Source: Luteitalea sp. (lineage in GTDB: Bacteria > Acidobacteriota > Vicinamibacteria > Vicinamibacterales > Vicinamibacteraceae). Taken from it: a stretch of 64,000 nucleotides of DNA. The notes below the pieces were generated by a model, which worked only from the letters and a program-made list of their open reading frames with translations, did no database searches and was not told the DNA's origin. Shown here one piece after another: positions 43,149 to 50,508 of the stretch (the stretch's first letter is position 1; every line of letters begins with the position of its first letter). The translations under genes and the position numbers were made by a program. The stretch covers positions 247 through 64,246 of the forward strand of contig WHTT01000029.1 of assembly GCA_009377605.1 (NCBI GenBank). Reading direction: 5' to 3'.

Positions 43149-43855
43149 GGCCGTGGTCGCGGAGAGGTTGCGGGCGCGGCGGTGCGCCGTGGTGGCGCGC
43201 CAGCCGCGCGCTCGCCGCGGGCGAACAGACAAATGTCGTTCAGGGTGCAGTCGGAACAGAGCGGCCGCGGACGGCAGATCCGTCGTCCGTGCAGGATCAA
43301 CAGATCCGATAGCCGTGTCCAGTCCTTCCGTGGCGCCCCTGCCATCAGCTCTTGCTCGACCGACTCCGCCGTCGTGCCGGTCGCAAGACCGATGCGCGGC
43401 GCAACGCGGAGCACATGTCGATCAACGGCTAGACCGTACGGCGTCTTGAAGGCGTGGCCGAGGACGACGTTCGCCGTCTTCCGGCCGACCCCCGGCAGCT
43501 CGACGAGCTCCTCCATCCGGGACGGTACGTCGGCGTGATGCCGTTCGACGACAGCTCCTGCCATGGCAACGATGGTTCGTGACTTGGCACGAAAGAACCC
43601 CGTGGCGCGAATGAGCGGCTCGAGGGTCTCCGGCTTCACACGCGCGAGCGCCCGGGCGTCTGGGTACCGTGCGAAGAGCGCCGGCGTCACCTCATTGACC
43701 CGCCGGTCAGTCGATTGCGCCGACAGGATAGTGGCCACGAGCAGCTGGAACGGCGTCGAGTAGTGTAGCTCGGTGTCGGCGTCGGGATACAGCTTGGTGA
43801 GCCGAGCGACCACCTGGCGCGCCGACGGTGGCTGGCCGGAAGCAAGTCGCGGCAT
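43145..43855 (-). CDS. nth: Endonuclease III (DNA glycosylase/AP lyase)
   Basis: Base-excision repair of oxidised pyrimidines. 236 residues: HhH motif LPGVGRKTANVVLG with the catalytic Lys, VDRHVLR with the catalytic Asp, and a C-terminal [4Fe-4S] loop with four Cys in CRPRPLCSDCTLNDIC (C-x6-C-x2-C-x5-C). The ATG at 43853-43855 is chosen; a TTG 14 codons upstream lies next to a repeat tract and is less likely. The stop overlaps the metallopeptidase start. Confidence 0.95.
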   Translation of the reverse strand: MPRLASGQPPSARQVVARLTKLYPDADTELHYSTPFQLLVATILSAQSTDRRVNEVTPALFARYPDARALARVKPETLEPLIRATGFFRAKSRTIVAMAGAVVERHHADVPSRMEELVELPGVGRKTANVVLGHAFKTPYGLAVDRHVLRVAPRIGLATGTTAESVEQELMAGAPRKDWTRLSDLLILHGRRICRPRPLCSDCTLNDICLFARGERAAGAPPRRTAAPATSPRPRP

Positions 43856-43898
43856 GGGCTCGATCGTAGCGGGAAGGTCGCATGGGGGCAAGGACAAG

Positions 43899-44063
43899 GG
43901 ATCAAGGGATCAAGGGGTCAAGGAATCGAGGGGTCAGGGGGTCGAGGGTAGAGGACGGGGTTGTTCAAACGCACAGGTTTCGCGTCGGACGTGGCAGCAG
44001 CCCGACGGCTACTCGGATCAGCGATGCACCCTTTCCCTTGACCCCTTGACCCCTTGACCCCTT
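43899..44063. repeat. Inverted tandem GGGTCAAG words between nth and a phosphatase gene
   Basis: The left tract (43899-43946) repeats GATCAAGG/GGTCAAGG/GTCGAGG; the right tract (44035-44063) is CCCCTTGAC repeated three to four times. Partly complementary (about 16 of 19 in the best stretch). The right arm ends 3 bp from the phosphatase stop codon. Another member of the inverted tandem-word class. Confidence 0.75.
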
Positions 44064-44066
44064 CTG

Positions 44067-46952
44067 CTACTGGGCGCGGACAACGACGAGGGTTTGATCA
44101 TCGAACGGCGTGCGCCCTGCAGAGAAGGCATCTAGCTCCAGCAGCAGGCGCTCGACGATAGCCGTGGCGGAGGCGCCGTTATGGCTGGCTGTGCGAAAGG
44201 CAGTGATCACGCGCTCCTCGCCAAACTGCGCATCGAGCGTGTCACCACACTCGGTCACGCCGTCGGTAATGAGGAGAAAGGCATCGCCGGCAGCGTATTC
44301 CACCTCGGCTTGCGCCAGCTCCGCCGCAAACACAGCTCGCGGCGAAAGCCCGAAGCCGATGCCGCGCGGCAGCAACGACTGCACATTGCCGGTGGCCTTC
44401 TCGAAGTGGTAGAGCGGAAGGTGACCAGCACGGGTGAGGAGGAGGCGGCGTGTCGTCGTGTCGAAGAACGCCCCCAACGCCGTCACGAACCAGCGCTTCT
44501 CGAGATCCGACAACAAGAGGTCGTTCGCGCGCACGAAGAGCTCGCATGGTGCCAGATCGAAGCTGTGGAGCGACCGCAGAATCCCCTGGACCTTCGACAT
44601 GTAGAACGCGGCCGATGTCCCCTTACCGCTGACGTCCCCGACGACGATGCCCAAGCGATTCGGTGGGTTGGTCAAGTAGTCGAAGAAATCGCCGCCCACC
44701 TCCAACGCGGGCACCGACCGCGCGGCGACGTCGAGACCGTCGACACGGGGCGTCGTCTGAGGCAGCGACGCCATTTGAATGCGGCGGGCCAGCTCGAGCT
44801 CGTGCTTCAAGCGCTCCTGCTCGGCCACCCGGTCATACAGAAAGGCGTTCTCGATGGCGACCCCGGCCTGCGCGGCGACCGCGTCGATGAACTCGAAATC
44901 GTCGCTCGTAAAGGCGGATTCCGCCTGCTTTTCGCCGAGGAGCAGGACGCCGACGACGGCGTCATCGTGGCGAATCGGGTACAGGTGTTGGATGCGCGCA
45001 GCCTCCAGTGGCCGGCGAAGTCGCGGAATCGCGTACTCCGCATGCACCTCTCGCTCCGCCTTCTGCACCGCCTGGAGCGCGTCGTCGCCAACATGGCTCG
45101 CCAGCGCCTGCCATTCCTCTGCCGAGAGGCCACGAGCCTCGCGGGGGATCACCAACTGGGTGCCCCGGACCAGAATGACGGCGCTACGCTTGAGCGGTAG
45201 CAAACGGTCGACACCCGCGACGAGCTCGGCGGCAAGCTCATCCCGCGAGACCCGCGTGGCCAGCACACGGCCCAGGCCCCGGACGACCACACGGTAGTCC
45301 ACGTCCTTCCGGTAGAAGCGCGCATCGATGACGCGCTGTCCCCGCCGCCGAACACTCCGGAGACCAAAGGTCAGCGCGACCGCAGCGATCATCAGCAAGG
45401 CACGCTCCAATGCCGCCCGCTCTTCAGCTTGCTCAGGGGCATCGACGACCTGGACGGATTGTGCGGAGAAGCGGATGTTCGGGATCGGCATGGCGATTTG
45501 AGCGAGCTGCCACACCGCCGACACACCGACGGCGACGACGATGAGCGTCCAGGCTGTGCTGGCAGCGACATACGCAACGTTGCGCCGTACCCGCAGGTTC
45601 AGCTCGAGCAGACGGTACCTGGCAATGACGTACAGATTGACAAACGGCACTGCCACCAGCGCGGCTGCCAGAAACCCCGGGCCGAACCGGCCCTGTCCGA
45701 ACGAGCCGAGCCACACGACGCCGAGCGCGATGCCGATGAGCGTCAGGTTTCGAAGGCGGACGAGCGGCCGCATGATCTCCGCCTCGTTCGCGCTGCGATC
45801 GCGATTCGTGCGCCAGGTCACGAGGCAGCCGAGCAGCAGCATGAAGGCGAGGGCAATGAACGTGCGGGCCATGAAGGTCACCAGGTCGGCCCGGCTCGCG
45901 AGAGGAACGGCGGCAGCGAGAACGGCACAGCCGTACACCACGGGCAGCGCCCACCGCCGCGCCCGAAGCAACGGTCGTTCACGCGGGAAGTACTGAACCG
46001 AATGCACCCAGACCGCAATCCCGACAAACAGCGCGGCCTGAAACAACAGGTCGAGCCCGAAATGGAAGGCTGAGGACGAGATGTAGGGACGCGTCCAGGC
46101 GACGGTCAGCGCGTAGCCGATGAGGAGAAACGCGAGCCCGCGGTATCGTGCTGCCGGAATGTGTGGACGGGCAAGCGCAAGGAACGCTCCCAGCAGCATC
46201 CACAGAACACCCGCCACGACGATGGCCAGAAACCCGAACGTGAATTGTAGCGAGACGGGCCGAACGTGCAGCGTCCGTGCGTTACTTCGTCGAAGGATGT
46301 CGTAGTCGATAGCGCGTCCGGGCTCAGCACCGCGAATGAGGCTATCGGCGCCATCCCGATTCGAGAACGGCTGACCGTTGATGCGGATGATGAGGTCGCC
46401 CACCTGCATGCCGGCGCGATCCGAGGTGCCACCGGCAGCCAACGTAGTCACGATGAGGGATGGGCCGACGTCGTTCACCGCCTCGCCGAGCGCCGCCGGC
46501 GGCACGTAGAGCGCCACAGCCCCGCGTACCGGTGGCCGGAGCGCCATCACTTCGACCGGATCGGTCTGCTTGGCGAGGGCCCTCGTAACGTCGCGCTCGG
46601 AGTGGACGCTGACCTCACCGACTTCCACAACGAGGTCACCTGGCTCGAGGCTCGAGCCCTGCTGGGCTCGACCTGCCCCGAACCCGGTATACAAGTACGA
46701 ACCCCCCGGTGCCGGAGCGTCGGGCGGCGCGGGAGCGGCTGCAACACGCTTCCCGACGTGCGCGGTGGAGAATGCGCCAACGAAATCGTGGTCGGCGAGC
46801 GCCTGCTTGCCGAACTGTACGACGGTGACGACCGAGAGAACGAAGAATAGGAGCGCTAGCCCGCCGGTGAGGAAGCGAAGGCGCCGCCGCATCCGAGTTC
46901 GCCCCTGGAAGGTCTCGAGGTAGCGATCGAGCCTCTCCAGCACGTCTGTCAT
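44067..46952 (-). CDS. Membrane PDZ-GAF-SpoIIE protein phosphatase
   Basis: 961 residues. An N-terminal transmembrane helix (about 26-48), a periplasmic PDZ-like domain (about 165-250, DRAGMQVGDLIIRINGQPF), six or more transmembrane helices (about 255-510), a GAF domain (about 600-740, VGVLLLGEKQ...AQAGVAIENA) and a C-terminal SpoIIE/PP2C phosphatase (about 765-961, VGGDFFDY, IVVGDVSGKGTSAAF, LITDGVTE). Metal-binding Asp residues are present. This layout suggests an envelope sensor that dephosphorylates an anti-anti-sigma partner; no such partner gene is in the window. Confidence 0.88.
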   Translation of the reverse strand: MTDVLERLDRYLETFQGRTRMRRRLRFLTGGLALLFFVLSVVTVVQFGKQALADHDFVGAFSTAHVGKRVAAAPAPPDAPAPGGSYLYTGFGAGRAQQGSSLEPGDLVVEVGEVSVHSERDVTRALAKQTDPVEVMALRPPVRGAVALYVPPAALGEAVNDVGPSLIVTTLAAGGTSDRAGMQVGDLIIRINGQPFSNRDGADSLIRGAEPGRAIDYDILRRSNARTLHVRPVSLQFTFGFLAIVVAGVLWMLLGAFLALARPHIPAARYRGLAFLLIGYALTVAWTRPYISSSAFHFGLDLLFQAALFVGIAVWVHSVQYFPRERPLLRARRWALPVVYGCAVLAAAVPLASRADLVTFMARTFIALAFMLLLGCLVTWRTNRDRSANEAEIMRPLVRLRNLTLIGIALGVVWLGSFGQGRFGPGFLAAALVAVPFVNLYVIARYRLLELNLRVRRNVAYVAASTAWTLIVVAVGVSAVWQLAQIAMPIPNIRFSAQSVQVVDAPEQAEERAALERALLMIAAVALTFGLRSVRRRGQRVIDARFYRKDVDYRVVVRGLGRVLATRVSRDELAAELVAGVDRLLPLKRSAVILVRGTQLVIPREARGLSAEEWQALASHVGDDALQAVQKAEREVHAEYAIPRLRRPLEAARIQHLYPIRHDDAVVGVLLLGEKQAESAFTSDDFEFIDAVAAQAGVAIENAFLYDRVAEQERLKHELELARRIQMASLPQTTPRVDGLDVAARSVPALEVGGDFFDYLTNPPNRLGIVVGDVSGKGTSAAFYMSKVQGILRSLHSFDLAPCELFVRANDLLLSDLEKRWFVTALGAFFDTTTRRLLLTRAGHLPLYHFEKATGNVQSLLPRGIGFGLSPRAVFAAELAQAEVEYAAGDAFLLITDGVTECGDTLDAQFGEERVITAFRTASHNGASATAIVERLLLELDAFSAGRTPFDDQTLVVVRAQ

Positions 46953-46998
46953 TGTCTGCCTCGGCGAGTGGCGCTGTCGTTGTCGAGGGAGCCCGCGC

Positions 46999-47019
46999 GG
47001 CGCGTTCGGCGAACGCGCC
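46999..47019. repeat. Form-A palindrome (single)
   Basis: GGCGCGTTC-GGC-GAACGCGCC, perfect 9-bp arms, in the 87-bp gap between the phosphatase start and the Tat-exported gene stop. No form-B partner here. Confidence 0.85.
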
Positions 47020-47039
47020 CTACCTTCCCCGGGAGGGCC

Positions 47040-47744
47040 CTACTCCGCAGCCTCGTGGCCATCAGGATGCGGGCAGCCCGGATAGCTCTGGAAGAACATG
47101 TTGCCGGTCCAACCCAGCTCCTTCATTCCCGCCTCGGATGAGTAGTGGGCGCCCGCCACCCAGCCCTTGATGTGATCGACGTGATCACGCAGCGTGCGCA
47201 TGGGCCGCTCTGGCGGAGAAGGTGGCATCACAGGATCCCCTTTTTTCCAAGGCCTTGGTCCCGGCTGACCTGACGCTTGCGTGAACGCCTCCTCCAGAAG
47301 GGCGACCTGCTCCGCCTCACCTAAATCCTTGAACGGCCCCTGGTGACGCGAGATTGCAAAGCCGTCGATGGCGCCGAGCGCCGTCAGGAACTCCTGCTGT
47401 GCGCTGGGGGCCTCCACTGCGAGCGCCGCGTCGATGAACCGATCCGATTCCGTTGCCACGGCGCCCGGCACGATGAGCTCGGCAAGCACGGAGAGCGTCG
47501 CAAACTGGTGCGGGTCGAGGAACTCTCGTTCGGACGCCTTGGTGGTAGTGGGCGTGGATGATCGCCCGGCCACGTGCTGCTGCACTGGATGCCCCTCGGC
47601 CACGAGCGGCAGTGCAAAGCTCCCGCCAAGCCCAGCGGCCAGACCTTGGAGGGCGACACGGCGCGTCACACCTGCTCGCTCGCTGGCATGATCGGTCGAC
47701 ACGTGGGACGGGACCGCATCCGGCATGTGCGACGACTTATTCAT
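47040..47744 (-). CDS. Tat-exported gluconate 2-dehydrogenase subunit 3-like protein
   Basis: 234 residues. The ATG at 47742-47744 has a strong AGGAGG site 6 nt upstream, which fixes the start although the frame extends a further 50 codons. The N-terminus has a twin-arginine-type motif (TRRVALQGLAAGLGGSFALPL). The body resembles the gluconate 2-dehydrogenase subunit 3 family (FATLSVLAELIVPGA, ESDRFIDAAL). The usual partner flavoprotein (GMC oxidoreductase) is not next to it, so this copy is an orphan here and its partner is unknown. Confidence 0.78.
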   Translation of the reverse strand: MNKSSHMPDAVPSHVSTDHASERAGVTRRVALQGLAAGLGGSFALPLVAEGHPVQQHVAGRSSTPTTTKASEREFLDPHQFATLSVLAELIVPGAVATESDRFIDAALAVEAPSAQQEFLTALGAIDGFAISRHQGPFKDLGEAEQVALLEEAFTQASGQPGPRPWKKGDPVMPPSPPERPMRTLRDHVDHIKGWVAGAHYSSEAGMKELGWTGNMFFQSYPGCPHPDGHEAAE

Positions 47745-47818
47745 AAGTCCTCCTGCGAGACAGCGATGTGGCGGAAATCTCCGCGAGCTTAGCATTGCCG
47801 GAACGAGGCTGACAAGAC

Positions 47819-47912
47819 GGCGCGTTCGGCGAACGCGCCCTACCATCGTCGTAGGTAGGGACGCCTCGCCGAGGCGTCCGTCCGGTAGAGACACCTCGCC
47901 GAGGCGCCCGTC
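47819..47912. repeat. Form A plus form B palindromes with a third decayed copy
   Basis: Form A 47819-47839 and form B 47859-47879, both perfect, then a decayed form-B copy (CACCTC-GCC-GAGGCG, around 47892-47908). Fills the gap between the dinB stop and the downstream Tat-exported gene. Confidence 0.8.
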
Positions 47913-49077
47913 AGCTCACTCGTCGCGTCAGCGTGCGATCTCCAGCGGCCAGCAAAATCCGTTCGAGCTCACGAAAGCCACGCGTGGTGGGCGCTCGTGA
48001 CCGACATCGAGACGGCAGATCGCGGCCGGCAAACAACGAAGGCTGTGCATCGCCGTGGCAGAGCGACGACGCCCGGACCGATAACCTGGTGACCGAGCGT
48101 GACCAGCCGAGTGCACGGTGGAGCGCCGTCACCGCCGCTCCCGCGAGCATCGTCGGACTCGACGCGGCCGGCGTCACGCTGATCATGCCCGTGTACCTGG
48201 CCTGGGCGATATCGACGACACGCACCGTCAATTGCCGCGCGAGCAATCGACGTGTGCCCAGCTGGGAGGCGAGATCCCGTGCAAGCTCACGCACGCGACC
48301 GGCCAGGGCAGCGGCGTCCATGAATGCACCGTCGAGCGTTGCTTGAACCGAGACCCCGCGAGGGCAGACGGACCCGACGACCGCCCGATCGTCATCCCCG
48401 GACGCAAGCCGCCGCCAGAGCACGAGATCGGTCGACGCGGCGACAGCGTCATCCGACAGACCTGCGAGATCCCCGATGGTCTCGGCTCCACGTGAGATCA
48501 ACGACGCACGCAACGACTCTGGCAGGCCGGACAGCAGCTCAATGGCAAGCGGTGCCAGAAAGCGCCGGTCGTAGCCGGGTAACACATAGAGGAGTCCCGA
48601 GGGGCGCGCCAAACGAGAGGCCACCCGCGCGGTAATCTTCGACACGCCAATTCCACACGACGCTGCAATCTGCAGCTCATCTCGCAACGCCTCCTGAATG
48701 GCTTCCGTCGCGACGACGAGCCCACCGACGCCCGACCGGAGGCTCGCCGCGTCCACATAGGCCTCGTCCAGCGAGAGCCACTCGACGCGCGTAAAGGCCT
48801 TGCGGAGGATGGCGTCAGCGGCGTCGGCAACTTCTCCATACGCTTCGAGATCTCCGGGGAGGAAGTGTGCAGCCGGGCAGCGCTGAGCCGCGTCGCACAG
48901 CCGCAGGCCAACGTACACGCCAGCCGACCGCGCCTCTGCCGAGACCGCCGCCACACGTCCCGTGCCGTCCCGACGTCCGCCAATCACGAGCGGCTGCCCC
49001 CGGAGCTCCGGCTGACGCGCACGTTCAACGGCAACGAAAAAACCGTTCAGGTCGACGTGGAGAATCTGCCGCGCCAT
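47911..49077 (-). CDS. dinB: Y-family DNA polymerase (DinB / Pol IV type)
   Basis: Error-prone translesion polymerase, 388 residues from the ATG at 49075-49077 (a TTG two codons upstream is possible). Catalytic carboxylates in ILHVDLNGFFVAVE and SLDEAYVD; helix-hairpin-helix GIGVSKITARVASRLARP; the little-finger domain follows. The usual HVDMDAFF reads HVDLNGFF, a small deviation. It lies 49 bp downstream of lexA on the same strand, the expected SOS pairing. The stop sits beside a palindrome cluster. Confidence 0.9.
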   Translation of the reverse strand: MARQILHVDLNGFFVAVERARQPELRGQPLVIGGRRDGTGRVAAVSAEARSAGVYVGLRLCDAAQRCPAAHFLPGDLEAYGEVADAADAILRKAFTRVEWLSLDEAYVDAASLRSGVGGLVVATEAIQEALRDELQIAASCGIGVSKITARVASRLARPSGLLYVLPGYDRRFLAPLAIELLSGLPESLRASLISRGAETIGDLAGLSDDAVAASTDLVLWRRLASGDDDRAVVGSVCPRGVSVQATLDGAFMDAAALAGRVRELARDLASQLGTRRLLARQLTVRVVDIAQARYTGMISVTPAASSPTMLAGAAVTALHRALGWSRSVTRLSVRASSLCHGDAQPSLFAGRDLPSRCRSRAPTTRGFRELERILLAAGDRTLTRRVS

Positions 49078-49094
49078 TTTCAAAGAGTTACTGT

Positions 49095-49111
49095 ACCGAT
49101 GTCGGTGTCAA
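49095..49111 (-). promoter_or_regulatory. Possible dinB operator next to a -35 box
   Basis: TTGACA (complement 49106-49111) is followed at once by the palindrome ACCGACATCGGT (complement 49095-49106) between the lexA stop and dinB. The -10 (TAACTC at a 15-bp spacing) is poor. The palindrome could be a LexA site, but the same sequence was not found at the lexA promoter. Confidence 0.3.
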
Positions 49112-49126
49112 TGCCGGTTGCTAGCG

Positions 49127-49732
49127 CTAGTATCGGCGCATCACGCCAATGACGACGCCCTGAATCTCCACGTTGTCGGCTGAGACGAGAATCGGCTTCA
49201 TCATCGGGTTGGCCGGTTGCAAACGAATCTGGCCATCCTCACGGTAGAACTTCTTGAGCGTCGCCTCCGAGCCGTTGAGCAGCGCGATGACCATCTCGCC
49301 GTTCTCGGCGGTCTTCCGGTCTTCGACGATGACGAAGTCGCCATCGCGAATATGCTCATCGATCATCGAGTCGCCCCTGACACGCAACACATACGTTTCT
49401 TGCCGGCCCACGAACGTGTGGGGTACTGCGAAACCTTCGTTCGTCGCGATAGCCTCAATCGGGGCTCCCGCTGCAACATATCCAAGCAACGGCAGCTCGA
49501 CGACACGATCGCTCACGCGAGTTGGCATGAGCTCGACGGAGCGGCTGCGATTCCACATCCGCTTGATGCAGCCCTTCTCCTGCAGGTTGGTCAAATGTTT
49601 GTGAACCGTCGCAAGCGACGACAGCCCAAATCGGCGTCCGACTTCCTCGAGGCTCGGCGCATAGCCATGCTGCTGGATGAACTCGTGGAGGAAGTCGAGG
49701 ATCTCGCGCTGGCGTTTGGTGAGCGGCTGCAC
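49127..49732 (-). CDS. lexA: LexA repressor
   Basis: SOS repressor, 201 residues. N-terminal winged helix (LTKRQREILDFLHEFIQQHGYAPSLEEVGRRFGLSSLATVHKHLTNL) binds DNA; the cleavage site Ala-Gly lies in GYVAAGAPIEA, and the Ser/Lys dyad is in RVRGDSMIDEHI (Ser) and MVIALLNG... (Lys of ATLKKF region). Starts with GTG (49730-49732) 4 nt after GGAGG. Transcribed from a consensus-like promoter 60 bp upstream. Confidence 0.95.
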   Translation of the reverse strand: MQPLTKRQREILDFLHEFIQQHGYAPSLEEVGRRFGLSSLATVHKHLTNLQEKGCIKRMWNRSRSVELMPTRVSDRVVELPLLGYVAAGAPIEAIATNEGFAVPHTFVGRQETYVLRVRGDSMIDEHIRDGDFVIVEDRKTAENGEMVIALLNGSEATLKKFYREDGQIRLQPANPMMKPILVSADNVEIQGVVIGVMRRY

Positions 49733-49778
49733 GGGCCCTCCTTTTACGTCGTGACAGATGGTCTGCCGGTCCGTTCCC

Positions 49779-49820
49779 GCACGATGCGAGTATGATATGC
49801 AAACAAAAAGCGAAAGTCAA
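49779..49820 (-). promoter_or_regulatory. lexA promoter with a candidate operator
   Basis: -35 TTGACT (complement 49815-49820), 17-bp spacer, -10 TATCAT (complement 49792-49797): near consensus. The expected start overlaps the palindrome CGCA-TCG-TGCG (49779-49789), a candidate operator. No known LexA box (CTGT-N8-ACAG or GAAC-N4-GTTC) is seen. Confidence 0.6.
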
Positions 49821-49880
49821 CAGGAAGGATTCAGGAATCACGTGGTACACTTGACCTCGCTCGGTTGCGAGACTTGCAAG

Positions 49881-50498
49881 ATGAAGAGACACGTGTCGGT
49901 ACGTTCTGTGCTCGTCGCGCTGGGGTGCATGCTGCTCGCTGGCTCCGTGGCGAATGGTGACAACGCACCAACACCGGCGGATGCCGAGCGCCTGCAGGCC
50001 AAGATCCTCTCCATCGCCACGTATGGCGCTGCCCGCTCGCGCGACGCACAGCTCACGCCCATTAGCGAGCGCGAGTGCAACGCATTCTTTCACTATCGCA
50101 TGGCGGAGAGCTTGCCCGCAGGCCTGACGGATCCATCGCTGCGGATGCTCGGGAGCAGCCGTCTCGCCGCGTCGGCGGTGGTCGATCTGGATGCGGTGCG
50201 CGCTAGTCGTACGAAGGGCGGAAGCGACTGGCTCGACCCTATTAATCTCCTCTCTGGAAAGCTGCCGGCGACAGCGCAAGGGACGTTGCACACGCGCGAC
50301 GGCGTTGGGCAATTCCAGCTGGAATCTGCGGAGATTGGCGGTGTCGCTGTGCCGAAGAGTCTGCTTCAGCAAATTATCGCCTACTACTCGCAAACGGCGG
50401 AGAATCCCGGCGGCTTCGACTTAGAGACGCCCTTCCAGCTGCCCTCCGGCATTCGCGAGATTCGCCTCGGCGCCGGCGAAGCGATCGTCGTCCAGTAG
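49881..50498 (+). CDS. Secreted protein of unknown function
   Basis: 205 residues from the ATG at 49881, where a signal peptide begins (MKRHVSVRSVLVALGCMLLAGSVANG). The mature part has no recognised domain; it contains a repeated-beta look (LPATAQGTLHTRDGVGQFQLESAEIGGVAVPKSLLQQI) reminiscent of lipid- or polymer-binding periplasmic proteins, but this is only an impression. Divergent from lexA (149 bp between starts), followed by recG 10 bp after its stop. Confidence 0.6.
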   Translation: MKRHVSVRSVLVALGCMLLAGSVANGDNAPTPADAERLQAKILSIATYGAARSRDAQLTPISERECNAFFHYRMAESLPAGLTDPSLRMLGSSRLAASAVVDLDAVRASRTKGGSDWLDPINLLSGKLPATAQGTLHTRDGVGQFQLESAEIGGVAVPKSLLQQIIAYYSQTAENPGGFDLETPFQLPSGIREIRLGAGEAIVVQ

Positions 50499-50508
50499 AC
50501 CTCGAACC

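Noticed and set aside
49741-49880. Enterobacterial or Gram-positive LexA boxes upstream of lexA
   Set aside because: Neither CTGT-N8-ACAG nor GAAC-N4-GTTC was found; only an unproven palindrome remains.
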